Source: Isoetes taiwanensis (Eukaryota; Streptophyta; Lycopodiopsida; Isoetales; Isoetaceae). From it: a stretch of DNA of 64,000 nucleotides. Within the stretch, counting starts at the first letter, position 1, and each line of letters begins with the position of its first letter. The stretch lies in the NCBI GenBank assembly GCA_021234155.1, contig JAJEKV010000017.1, forward strand, positions 20,528,501 through 20,592,500, in the 5' to 3' direction. Made by a program: the position numbers and the translations under genes. The notes beneath the pieces were generated by a model that saw only the letters and a list, made by a program, of their open reading frames with translations, was not told the DNA's origin and ran no database searches. This document shows positions 24,516 through 35,140 of this stretch, one piece after another.

Positions 24516-24737
24516 CTCCCATTCCAACATATTATTCTAACAAAATACATAATGCAGAATGCGCGAGAATGCGAGAATCGAGAATTCAAAAATATAAAGC
24601 GGGTTAGATATTGTTTAGTTCTTTATTTACTCCTTGTTTAACTCCTTGTTTAGTTCAATATAACTCCTTGTTTAGTTAAATATTTAGTTCATTGTTTTAG
24701 TTCATTATTTAGAACAGATAGAGGAAGAGCTAGTGAA

Positions 24738-24787
24738 GATCTATGATCTTGCTCTATGATCTACATCATAGAGCAAGATCATAGATC
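24738..24787. repeat. Perfect 23-bp hairpin
   Basis: Arms 24,738-24,760 and 24,765-24,787 are exact reverse complements around the loop CTAC. The arm starts GATCTATGATCTTG. Flanks contain related ATATGATATGAAATAGAACAG repeats. Confidence 0.85.
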
Positions 24788-25089
24788 AGATATGAAATAG
24801 AACAGATAGAGTAATATGATATGATAGAGAACAGATATGATATGAAATAGAACGATGCATGTAAAAGTAAATAACATGCTTTATGGAAAATAACTACTTT
24901 ATGTAAATAACAAGTAAATACTAACCCGAGAAACCTTAAGAAGTGATTCGAGAAGCCTTAAGAAGAAGAGAAAAAGCAATAGCAAAAGCTAATTTGGAGA
25001 AAAAGCAATAGCGGTGAGAAGCTTTAACACAAAACCAAAGTTATTCAAAGTCGAAAAAAGCCAAAAAAACCAAAACCTTGTATAGAGCC

Positions 25090-25520
25090 TACAAACCTTG
25101 TATAGAACCTTGTATTGAGCCGAAAAAGCATATAGAAGCTAAAAGCATATAGAAGCCGAAGTTTAAAGCGTAAAAGGGAAGTGCCGAAAGTAGAAACCTT
25201 TTAGTAGAAAAAACCTTTGAGCCGAAAACCCTAAAGCGTAAGATTGTAGAAGCAGAAAAAACTCTAAAGCCGCCAGAAAAAACAGATAAAAACAGATTGT
25301 AGAAGCTAAAGCCAGATAAAACAGGATAAAAAAGCGGATAGAAGCCGAAGTTTAAAGCGGATAGACGCCGAAGAAGCGAGATTGAAGGCGAAGCCAAGTT
25401 TGAAGCAAGATAATAGAAGCCGAAGATTGAAGCAAATAGAAGCCGAAGAAATTGGAAGCGGCGAAATTGGGCGCTGGAATGCCCGGAATTGGAAGCTTAA
25501 AAGTGAGAGAGAAAAGTTCA
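25090..25520. repeat. Degenerate AGAAGCCGAAG-rich tract
   Basis: Words such as ATAGAAGC, GCCGAAG and TTTAAAGCG recur at irregular spacing through this A/G-rich stretch. Reading frames on the minus strand (SASI, FNLR) arise from the repeat and are not considered genes. Confidence 0.45.
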
Positions 25521-25630
25521 AAAGCTAATGCTAACTTGAAATAATAAGCGCTTTCAAAATTTTGTACCAAGCGCCATTATAACTTCAAAGAAAATTTATT
25601 ACCGGGTTAATTGTTTTAAGGACCATGAGT

Positions 25631-25860
25631 TTATCCCTTGTAATAACAATGTTAAATTTATTATAAGGGTTATTATAGGATACCAAGGTTATCCCTTGTA
25701 ATAATAAGGTTAAATTTATTATAAGGGTTATTATAGGATACCAAGGTTATCCCTTTAATGGTTAAGTTAACCTTTTAAGGTTAACCCTCATAAGGGTTAT
25801 CCCTTTTACAAGGTTAAAATTTATTACAAAAGGTTATTATAGGATACAAGTTATAAGGCT
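25631..25860 (+). repeat. 58-bp tandem repeats upstream of the DUF7869-like gene
   Basis: Units of 58 bp (starting near 25,631 and 25,689, with a rearranged third from 25,747) share TTATCCCTTGTAATAA, AATTTATTATAAGGG and TTATTATAGGATACCA. They are rich in short inverted words (AAGGGTTAT against ATAACCCTT). They could be subterminal repeats of a transposon whose transposase follows. Confidence 0.65.
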
Positions 25861-26041
25861 AATAAGTAGAGGGTTTTATTTATATATAATGTTGAGGAAA
25901 ATAACTTGGGGAATCCCATTATATAAATAGAATGATCAAATAGAATAAGACATATGAGGCTTTCATTTATGAACATGTTATTGAGAGGTTATTTGGATAT
26001 GCTAACTTACTATATATTTTTATGCATTCTAGGTCAATGGC

Positions 26042-29028
26042 ATGCAAAATGCTAAAAATAAAGCCCCTAATGATGCTGATCAAGGCAAGGAAAAATCCCC
26101 AACTAATGAACATGATGGCCAAGGAAAGGAAAATACCTCAAATGATGTTCATGATGGCAAAGGAAAGGAAAAGACTCCAAATGATGTTGATGATGGCAAA
26201 GGAAAGGAAAAGGCCTCAAATGAAAAGGATGATGCCAAAGGAAAGGAAATTGTACTTTATACTCGGGTCGATTGGAAAAACAAAAAGGTCAAGATCCTGC
26301 ATGCATGCAACAGAGAGGCAGTAGGAGAAGGGATTATTGTTCTAGCAGATCCTATCAATGCAGTGAATGATGAAAGATTAGGGGAGGACAGGTTAGGTGT
26401 GGCAATCTCAAAATTATATGACAATTGGAAGGAAAAGGGTTCAGGCAAACAAGAATGCCTAGCTTGTGTGAAGCAACTAGAGGTTCCAACTATTGTTGCA
26501 TGGCCTAGGGACAATATTCAACTGGAGGGGAACTACACGTTTCCTATAGATGTAGAACCATTGTCAACAATGTTCACACAAGTAGTAGCAAGAGGCCACT
26601 TCCAACTTTCAAACATTATCCCACCAAAAGATGCAAGTCAGATTATGATTGTTCTCCTGAAGCTATGATGAAGGTTAGAGGAGGTGAATGTTGTTGGGCT
26701 TCTTGTGTTAGAATGTTCACAATAGAGGAGTTGGTGGGAGCAAGAGCTACATATCGGGAACATAAGTGTGATAGCGTAGGAGGAATTTCATGTACACCAT
26801 ATTTGGCTATGCAATTCGGGATGAAAGATCAAAGAAGAAAAGATTCCCATTGAATGGAAAGTGGATATGTTCAAAAGCATGGATGGCTATACATGGAATT
26901 CCAACCTCTTCTTGGCAATAACCGGCAAAAGAGACATGAAAATGGTAGTAAAATTGCATTGCATGGGGAACACCGGCCCCGGTAAGGCCTACCTCAAGAA
27001 CTATAGCCGCAAAGGAAATATTTGAAAGATATGTGGATTTCAATGCAGTAAAAACATGCCACATAAGAGTAAGAAGGATGAACAGGGGTAGAGTTATTGT
27101 TGAAAAGAGATTGCCATCCCATTGTACCCGTAAGAGCATATTAGAGGAAATAAATGCATTGCTTGGGGAACTTGGAGTGGCCTCTATATCCCAGCCAGCT
27201 TTTAGTAGGCTATGGAATAAGCATTTCAAGCATGTGACCATAGCAACTTCAAACAACTTTGCCAAGTGCAATTTATGTGCTAAGCTGAAGGAGACACTAG
27301 ATAAGACTGTGCAACCAAGTCTAAGGGCAAAGATAAGGGAACATATGAAGGACCATATGATGTGATCAACTATCATGTAGATCAACTTATTGGATGTGGA
27401 GGACCTTATCTCGCAATGGAACCTAATAACTATCTATGTATTATACATGATAAAATGGACCAACGAGAAGACTTGTCTTCCACAATTCAAGTACATTCCT
27501 AAGTCATGTGGAAGATCATACCCTTTGCAGATTTCAATGATCTGGGGCAATATTGCATGGGGCTCTGCACCTATTATGGCCATTTCAGGTTTAGAGTTGT
27601 GGAGTGATGGTCCAGATTTTCACATTGGGAGTATCATGAGGTGTTTAAGAAACTATGAGAAGGGTTACAATGGTCACCTACAGGATCCTCTGACTAGCCG
27701 TGCACTACATAGTGCATTGTTGGATGGAACCCTAATAGTATTGAAAAGTTTAGCAAGGCAAGATTTAGGAGGAATGGACCTAATGAACATGTTGGAGCTT
27801 CAACATCTCGTGCTAAACCTCGAGATGCCTTGCAAAGCTCCTCTTGCAACTAGATAATTGTCTTTGGTCAAAATAAGAATAGGTGGATGTTTTCTTTCCT
27901 ATCCTACTTAACAGCTGTGGGTATTTTTGAAAGAGTCAATTTGGGGTTCCTAATGCCCGGACATACTCATGAGGATGTGGATGCATTGTTTGGAAAATAT
28001 AGTCATGTATTGAGACAGCAGACAGTTACCAACTTTCCCAGGCTATTGGAAATATTTCATGGATGTACAAATCCATCTCCTATAGGATCTATCATAGAAG
28101 AAGTGCCTGATTGGAAGAGTTTTGTGGATGGTTATGCTCTCGACATGGAAGGTCATTCTAGACCTCTTCAATTCACTTTTGGGTGAGAGAAGGGATTCCA
28201 ATCATGCAATGGAAAATGAGACCTTCGTGAGGAGAAGTGGAGAGGTGGGGCAGAAATTTCATGCAGGGATGCAAATGGCAAGCCTATGATACCTCCCTGG
28301 TCAACCAAAAGCTCTAAAACTAATCAAGAAGTCAAGCAATTGGGCTTGACTAAGGATGGCATCAATGACTACATCAAGCATTGGCAAACTAATTCAGATG
28401 AGACTAATCGTGCATTGATAGATTATTGGAAGAAGGTGATCAACTTGTTGGATGAGGTAGACACATCCTCAGAACAGCTGCTGGAAGGGTGGTTCCCTAA
28501 AAGTAAGTGGAAAACATTAGCTGGTGCTGACGAAGATGATGGTACCATTAGTAGCATTGTGAAGGCATATGCTCCTCCTCAATCTGATAAACACTATGTT
28601 GGTCCTAAGAAGGATAGGCCAAAATATCTAGGCATGGATTGTTATGAACCTTCTACCGACGTGGAGTGCCATCAATTTGTAGTAGTAAAACCAGCCAGAT
28701 CTAGAGACCTATCCAAAGGTGGTTGGGATGGACTATCTCAGATATTTGCAAAAAGAAGAAGGTGATGTTAACTTCAATAAGGTGCTTGGTGGGAATGGTG
28801 GTGTCCATTACACGGTTGAGTAATGTCACCGATAAAGAAAGATATTCAGATTGTTGGACAAAGAGGTGGAGGAGAAATCCTAGTGATCCTGATCTTTGGC
28901 TAGACATTGAAACCGTATTGTACTCATGGACTCCAAAAACTATTCCTAGTAAAACAGCGAGAGTTACAATACCTCAGGATGTAAGGAATAAGGTTCTCAT
29001 ATCCTTGGGGATGTTGGTGGAAAAATGA
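26042..29028 (+). pseudogene. DUF7869-like (transposase-type) protein gene, decayed
   Basis: The 5' part has imperfect repeats coding DDGKGKEK-like units (26,090-26,250), followed by a DUF8039-like segment (VPTIVAWPRDN near 26,490). The middle (27,033-27,365) has a basic stretch and CNLCAKLKE. The core reads QLDNC near 27,847, a frameshift, then a hydrophobic strand and GFLMPGHTHEDVDALF near 27,935-27,990. That D...H-T-H-x-x-V-D pattern is what I associate with the DUF7869 family, which I take to be RNase H-like and transposase-related. The C-terminal part (28,286-28,765) continues in another frame. Stops at several places show decay; some may be introns. Inverted terminal repeats were not found. 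Confidence 0.5.
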
Positions 29029-29469
29029 TTCTCAGTTACTATGTATCAATCACTTTTAATAAAAGTTGTGTACTACTTGAGTTTCATGATATATGATTTT
29101 GTAATTTGAAGTTAAGGTGTGAATTTATATTCCCGTGTGTGATTATATGTTAACGTCTATTCTAGTCTAAGGGCAACAAAGTTACTAAAAAAGTGAATTT
29201 AACAAAGTTACTAAAAAAGTGCAATATAAAATTTATCCCAAAATTAAGACATAATCCCAATTTAATTGAATGATGGTTCTTTAGCTTTGTCTCCTTTACC
29301 CATAACTGGAATTGCATTGCTGATCTTGTCATCTCCAATCTTGGTTTTGATGATGTTGAGCCCGGAAAGCTTGACATCGTTACAGTTCTCGCATTCGCAT
29401 CCTGGGGGATTCACATAGTGTAGGCTGTATATACCATGTGAGTGGACGATAAGGGGTTTTTTTTAACCT
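29029..29469. other. Non-coding interval with a short L1-related patch
   Basis: Nothing clearly coding. At about 29,247-29,277 it carries, inverted, the sequence found at 17,178-17,207 at the 5' side of the minus-strand L1 (AATTAAATTGGGATTATGTC), so a fragment of a related L1 probably lies here. A direct repeat of AACAAAGTTACTAAAAAAGTG-like units lies near 29,175-29,222. Confidence 0.4.
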
Positions 29470-30093
29470 AAAGCGTACGAATACGTACGGGAAGGGGGAA
29501 AAAGCACGAGGGAAAGGGTAAAGAAAGGAGAAAAAGGAAGTGACCATGAGCATAAGAGAAAGAAAACGAAAAAGAGAAGGGAGGAAAAAAGGAAAGAGGT
29601 ACATGAAAAAAGGGACGAGGGAAAAATGTATTGATAAGGGCATAAGAAACGGGAAAGCAAAAAGGAAAGGGAGGGGGAAAGGAGGAAGGAAAGGGAAAAT
29701 TGCACGGCAAAAAAGGAAAGAGGAAAAGGATGAGGGGATGAGGTAAAGGGAAAGGAAAAAATCTATCAGGAAAAAGGAAAGGTGAAAGGGGAAGGGAAGG
29801 GAGGGGAGGGGGAAAAAGGGGTGTGAAAAAAAGAAAAAAAAAAGAAAAAAAAAAGGAAAAAAAAAAGGGAAACATGTAAGAAAAACGAGAAAAAATGAAA
29901 AGGAAAACGGGAAGTGTGAAGGGAAAACAAGGAAATGAAAAAAAAAAGAGAGGGTAAAAGCAGGGTGAGCAAATGCCAAAGGAAAGGGAGAATGTTGAGA
30001 GTATTTTTTGTTATTATTAATTTCTTCTCTCATTGCTATAGTGTATCATTTACAAGTTATCTTATGCTCAGCAATGCTGGGCAATGTTCCTAG
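29470..30093 (+). mobile_element. Purine-rich block ending in a Helitron-type 3' terminus
   Basis: The plus strand from 29,470 to 29,990 is almost pure A/G. After about 70 bases of AT-rich sequence it ends with a hairpin at 30,066-30,082 (GCTCAGCAATGCTGGGC, 7-bp stem with one G-T pair, loop AAT), seven bases, then CTAG at 30,090-30,093 followed by T. Helitrons end in a GC-rich hairpin a few bases before CTRR and insert next to T. An identical hairpin and spacing occurs at 49,225-49,252. The 5' end (TC) was not located, so the start given is only where the purine tract begins. Confidence 0.6.
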
Positions 30094-30783
30094 TTTTAAA
30101 TAAGAAGATAGGAAGTCTACTCCGTATTATCCACGTGCCAATGGTCAAGCAGAGTCTACGAATAAGGTTCTCATCACAATTCTTAAAAAGGTTTGTGACT
30201 CATGAAGAACAGATTGGGAAGCTAAGCTTCCAGCCGTTTTTTGGGCATATCGAACTAGTTACAAATCTGTAACAGGCCATACCCCTTTCCAATTAGCATA
30301 CGGTATTGAAGCCGTAATGCCCTTTGAATTTGTAACACCTTCATTAAGGTTTGTTGTTCACTATAGGTTGGGAGATGTTCAATCTCTACAACACCGATTA
30401 TTGAAGTTGGAACTTTTAGTTGAGACTCGACAGAAATCAGTATGGTCTCAAAGAGTGGCAAAAGATCGAAGAAAGGCATGGATAGATCGAAGGCAAAAAC
30501 TGAAAAATCTTGAAGAGGGTCAAAAAGTTTTACTCCATGATTCTAGATATTTGAAACATCCTAGAAAATTGAAAATTAGATGGTTAGGGCCATTTATACT
30601 TCATAAACTTAATTCAAATGGTTCAGTCCAACTAATGAATTTCCAAGGTGAATTGTTTCATACATTGGTAAATGGATCTAGGCTTAAACGTTATGAAGAA
30701 AGGCCAGTTGAACATGTATGTATGGTCTTACCTGTACTAGGTAAATATTCGACAAGCAAAAAGAAACAGTTTCCTAAGTCTTA
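30094..30783 (+). pseudogene. Ty3/gypsy integrase C-terminal part
   Basis: From about 30,115 the frame reads STPYYPRANGQAEST, the conserved region around the integrase catalytic glutamate, then WAYRTSYKSVTGHTPFQLAYG (positions 30,240-30,302). The C-terminal domain follows with LEEGQKVLLHD and KIRWLGPFILHKLNSNGSVQL, stopping at 30,782. Integrase joins retrotransposon cDNA to host DNA. One stop near 30,200 breaks the frame. The upstream half of the polymerase is missing on the left, where the Helitron-type end lies directly against it. Confidence 0.75.
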
Positions 30784-30813
30784 GTTGCTTTATGAAAATA
30801 TGATTATCCTACA

Positions 30814-30821
30814 GATATAAG
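30814..30821. repeat. Target-site duplication (left) GATATAAG
   Basis: Eight bases GATATAAG directly before the MITE and again directly after it at 31,474-31,481. Confidence 0.85.
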
Positions 30822-31473
30822 CAGGGATAGGTTCTGTACGTATGAAATTATTTTTTCAGACGTATAAAGTACAAAAATACGTATTTTTGGGAAAAATAAT
30901 TATTTTTAGATTTAATACTAGGAAAAAAAAAATTGGCGTAAAAGCGAAACCTTGTTTAAACTTACGCTGAACTTTTTCGAAAAGTTTAAACCTTAGTTTT
31001 CGCTTTTTAATTAATTTTTTTTTTTTTTTACCAGAGCGAAAACCCGGAACCTTTTTTGGCTGAAATTTTAAGCAAACCGAAGTTTCCTTCGGCCACGCAT
31101 AAACCAACAAAAAAAAAATAAAATAAAATAAAATAAAATAAATTAAAAAAGCGAAACCCTTTTAAACACGCTGAAAAATTCAGCGTAAGCGAAAGGGAAG
31201 GTTCACATTGAAAAAAAAAAATGGTTCGATTTTTTTTCCGAACCGAATTTAAACCTACGAAACTTTTTTAGCGAAGTTTAAACGGGTAAGGTTTCGCTTC
31301 ACGCGATTTTTGTTTCAAGCGTAAAGTTTAAACTGAAGTTTTCGCTTTACGCCAAATTTTTCGACGGAAATTTTTTGGACATATTTTTGACGTATTAAAC
31401 GTCAAATTTGTGCCGTATCAAACGAAAAATACGTATTACGTATAAAACGTATACAGTATTGAACCTATCCCTG
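30822..31473. mobile_element. hAT-type MITE (652 bp)
   Basis: The element begins CAGGGATAGGTTC and ends with its exact reverse complement GAACCTATCCCTG (13-bp perfect terminal inverted repeats), continuing as a weaker inverted match through TACGTATTTTT. It is flanked by the perfect 8-bp duplication GATATAAG. CAGGG ends with 8-bp duplications are the hallmark of hAT elements. It encodes nothing; the inside is filled with recurring GCGAAA and GTTTAAAC words. Perfect ends and duplication suggest a fairly recent insertion. It sits in the gap between the integrase stop and the next reading frame. Confidence 0.9.
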
Positions 31474-32311
31474 GATATAAGTCATCCTTATGTAAGGAAG
31501 AAGCAGCAAGTTCAAAATGACAATGGAATTCTGAAGTTGCTATACACACTAAGCTTGTCTAAGGTTGCTAAGAGATCATGGAATAGTGGTCTTGGTCTTA
31601 TTACTGAAAATCAATTCATGAATGTTTCATATCATTTAGGATTTTGGCCTCCACATAGAATTCTCTTTTGTATAGTTCAGGGTATACAAATAACAAAACG
31701 AGGAAGATTTTTTTCTGATAAGCTCTCTAAGGAGCAAAGCAAAGCACGATATCAACTCCAAGAAAGGTCTTGGAGATACAAGTTTATCAGACCAATCTTG
31801 CCTAAACCACCTTGCAAGAGACTATCTAGTTCTAGAACCCCTCATCTAGACCCTAAGATTGTTGCATTATTAACAAAGGCAAAATTGTTGTCATTTGTTC
31901 AAATTAAGATGCCCATACCATCAGAAGATATGATTAGTGAAGTTTTGACTAATTATGACCCAGATACACATTATAGCTTCACTCAATCAACTGATTCATT
32001 TTGTTTAATTCTAGCATTAGTTGGAAAAAGCTTTAAAGTTGCCTGATACTCCAATCATTTGGGTACATCAATATGTGCCCTTGCATCAATATGGTATTAA
32101 ACAAGAAAGTCATGGATTCAGCATTGAAAGTGCATTGTCCCCATACAAAGATTTGTTGGCTAGTTTGGATGAAAGATTAACATTTTTCACTGTTTATTCT
32201 GCTAAAAGATGGTTTGCATATATTTTTCAAGCCATGCAAGGTTTAGAAATTCCGTGGGCTACAATAGTTCATTCTCAACTTGCATATGCTTTGCGCAATA
32301 GATTTATATGA
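31474..32311 (+). pseudogene. Unrecognised protein, exon-like segment after gypsy integrase
   Basis: Without the MITE, the sequence after the integrase stop would read TATCCTACAG then ATATAAGTCATCC, a plausible splice acceptor, followed by an open frame from DISHPYVRKK to a stop near 32,044. After a one-base shift near 32,025 it continues as LPDTPIIWVHQYVPLHQYG to 32,311. The protein is about 280 residues, with a basic middle (KPPCKRLSSSRTPH) and aromatic-rich end (SAKRWFAYIFQAMQG). I do not recognise it. It may be an extra 3' ORF of the gypsy element, or a host gene beside it. It may continue in the segment at 35,141-36,327. Confidence 0.45.
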
Positions 32312-32480
32312 TCACCCTCCTTTCAGAAAACAAAAATTCTAAAAAGAAATCTCTGTTGTGGTTGGAGTTGCAGAAGCAACAATTAAGAACTCTTACAATT
32401 GTATGCGTCCACATGCTGCCAAGCTTGTTCCAGATTGGTTCGCAAAGCCAGAAGATTTGAAGAGGTTTTTGGTTTAGTAT
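32309..32480 (+). pseudogene. TFIIB-like C-terminal cyclin-repeat fragment
   Basis: Starting near 32,309 the frame reads DHPPFRKQKF, a stop, then EISVVVGVAEATIKNSYNCM and [13 protein letters not shown]. This matches the end of the second cyclin-like repeat of plant general transcription factor TFIIB (known pattern EIS-x-x-x-GVAE-x-TI-x-NSY, then W-Y-A-x-x-EDLK). TFIIB bridges TBP and RNA polymerase II at promoters. Only about 50 residues remain, with one in-frame stop. About 0.7 kb of 3'-UTR-like sequence follows. The upstream TFIIB body was not found; this could be a processed pseudogene end or an exon picked up by rearrangement. Confidence 0.6.
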
Positions 32481-32627
32481 TTGGCTGGCAATCTGCATCC
32501 ACGCAAGAGGCAGAGTAGTTTTGGATGAATTGGGAATTTTGCAGCTCTCAGGCTGGCACATGGAACCTGCTACGATGACTCTGTATAGATTTGGCAATAC
32601 TTCAAGCAGTTCTTTGTGTTATGAACT

Positions 32628-32757
32628 TGCAGCGCTGAAGTGTGAGGCTGCTACCCCATAGTCGGACTGCTCCAAACAGAAACAAGTGCGAAAATACAGC
32701 GCTGAAGTGTGAAGCTGCTACCCCATAGTCTCAAACCGAATCAAGTGCGAATATACA
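32628..32757 (+). repeat. Tandem duplication of about 67 bp
   Basis: Two copies share CAGCGCTGAAGTGTGA, GGCTGCTACCCCATAGTC and CAAGTGCGAA; the first starts near 32,630 and the second near 32,698. It lies in the UTR-like sequence after the TFIIB fragment. Confidence 0.7.
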
Positions 32758-33298
32758 GGTTTTTTATTTCTGCTGTTTAAAATTAATTTTGAATAGCAAG
32801 ACTGATGGATTATTATTAGGCTCTTGATGTATAGATGGCAAAGTTCAGGTTATTTTGTGTAGATAGATTAGTAGATAGATGGCTGCTTTGTGCATTAAGG
32901 ATGATCACTGTGTAAGTTTAGAAAGAGATGTTCTGGGTTATTTGAGGCTGCATGCATAAGTTAGGGAGTGCCATACTATTGGTTTTGTTATGAGTCTGCA
33001 GTTATCTTGTTGTATGGAAGTTTGGCAATGGCTCTAGACAATTGTTTATGCATACCGCTTGATCTGCCACAGAATTTCTTAGTGCATATGGTGATGGTTG
33101 GTTTAATTTGATGTATAAGCTCAAGTGCTAGGCTGAGTGTTTGTCTGAGCTAGATAATAGAGTGTGGGCATGCTGCAAGTTTAAAGATGCTAGCACCAAA
33201 TATGCAATACGGATATGATGTAGTAAAGGACAAAATGTTTTAGAAGTTGTAATGTTGATGGATACTTACATGCCAACAATACCTGACTCGCTAGGATG

Positions 33299-33697
33299 GT
33301 TAGAGTGGCCTTGTCCCGTCTATCCTAGTGTTTGCTGCACAGCCCCAGCAGCCTTGGGCACGATAGTGTGGTTCTATCCCCGTTTCCATAAACGTAAGTT
33401 GTTAGAGCGGCTTGGCCCCATCAGCTTCGTCAATATTCTTGCTTTTGCTAAGATGGTTAAAGTGGCTTTGCCCTATCTGTCTTGGTGATTCAAGAGAGTT
33501 CTCGACATTCAAGGGTTGCTGTTAGAGAGGCCTAGCCCCATCAGCATCCAGTGTCGAGATAACGGAACTGTTAGAGTGGCACAGCCCCATCAGTATCCGT
33601 CAAATTAGTGGGTTTCTAGGACTGCTAGAGCGGCTATGCCCTGCCAGTTCCTATCAAACCACAAGCTGTTAGAGTGGCTCAGCCCCATTAGCATTCA
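33299..33697 (+). repeat. Seven-unit degenerate repeat (GTTAGAGTGGC...CCCCATCAGC)
   Basis: Units of about 27 bases begin at 33,299, 33,401, 33,456, 33,521, 33,570, 33,624 and 33,668, with start-to-start spacing of 44 to 102. Core: GTTAGAGTGGCTYRGCCCCA then TCAGCATYC. Spacers are unrelated. Confidence 0.7.
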
Positions 33698-33949
33698 ATG
33701 TGAACAAAAATGAATACCAATTATAGCAGATACTGGAGATCTACATGAAAGTCGAGCCAGTTGACCATTCAAAGATTGGCAGCGAGGGGTGTATAAAGAG
33801 TTGGATATATATAATAGAGATAATCAGAAGCAATCAGAGCAATAAACCAACAGACTCTAGAAAGACAGAAGTGTCAAGACAGGAATAAAGAGGACATAGA
33901 ATAAAGGGTTAGAAGAAAGATGGCAGATAGCAATAGAAAACTACTATTG

Positions 33950-35080
33950 AGATGCAACAGTATGTGCTTAAAATGACAGTCACACCAGCAAGCGGAAGAG
34001 GCGGTCAAGTACTTGGAAGCGGTCAGTACTTGGGGAAAAACAGTGGAGAGGGTGCAGGAGTACAAATACCTACCAAGACAGACACGGAAACAATTACAGG
34101 GGGGAAAACCACAAATAAGAGAGAGGAGTTGAGATCATGGGTGGATATACAGTCGGACATCAAACTGAAACTATACAGGGAAAACATGAACCCAAAGGGA
34201 AGTATAGGACATTTATTATATACCGACTGTAATCATTGCAATCAACGAGTCAGCAAAATCACACATCATTGTAAGCAGTGGATGGTTCAAGGATGTAGCG
34301 ATATGGACTAGAGAAATGGGGATGAACCTGAGTGATCTAGTAAATGAAGGGACATGGAGTGAAGACTGGGCCGACAAGGCTACACGGGCATGGTTGCAAA
34401 AACACACCGGACCCAAGACGCTCTGGCTCACCACAGTTTTCAATCCAGAACAACAGATAGGACAATAGATGTACCGAGACAACCTGCTAGGGAAAGCCAG
34501 GAGAGATGTCCTGGCGAGATTTAGGATGGGGGTACACGATCTAATAATTGAAAAGGACAGATGGAGGAAAATAGAAAAGGACGACCGGATATGCAGAATC
34601 TGTGACACCGAGAAAGTGGAGGATGAGAATCACCTACTCAATGAGTGCCCAATATATGGAGACGTCAGAAACAAATACAGAAACATAAGATGGGGTCAGC
34701 CAGTACACACCCTGATGATAAGGACAGAAACAATGAGAGATCTGGCAGACGCAATCCAGGAGATGATGACCAGGCATCGAGAAGTGCATAAAGAAAGAGG
34801 GCTTATAATATGAGTCACCCAAGAGGCGAGTCATAGACGCCCACAAAATGCTCGACTAAAAGTCGATTGATAACGACGCACCACCGCGGCCATGATGTCG
34901 ATTAAAAGCGGGGTGCCGGTACTAATAGAAACCAAGGAAGCCTTCAGAAAAGGCTACAATAAACCGGCATGATGTGCTAGTAGCGCCCTTTTAGGGAGCT
35001 CACCCATGCTACATCAGTCCAGGGGCTTAGGGCACAAGGGACAATAATTTCTATTCTATTCTATTCCATTCTATTCTATA
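33950..35080 (+). mobile_element. 3' end of another LINE
   Basis: A frame at 34,469-34,813 carries CRICDTEKVEDENHLLNECP, the zinc-binding motif typical of the C-terminus of LINE ORF2, preceded by basic and Asp/Glu-rich sequence. The element continues to a TTCTA-type microsatellite at about 35,045-35,078. The RT itself is missing, as expected for a 5'-truncated copy. It lies between the unrecognised reading frame segments, possibly in an intron of the same gene. Confidence 0.65.
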
Positions 35081-35140
35081 CCATGTGCTAACAGTTTGTA
35101 AAATCCACTTACAAATTATTTTTTATTATCATTTACAGGT

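Noticed and set aside
26807-27385. Minus-strand open frame of 192 codons
   Set aside because: Shadow of the DUF7869-like gene on the plus strand, which has the recognisable motifs.
29380-30033. Long open frame on the minus strand rich in Phe, Pro, Ser and Leu
   Set aside because: It is the translation of the purine-rich block read as pyrimidines; several frames are open at once and no domain pattern exists.
33299-33697. CRISPR array
   Set aside because: Units are degenerate and spacers vary from about 17 to 75 bases; the context is a plant nuclear genome.
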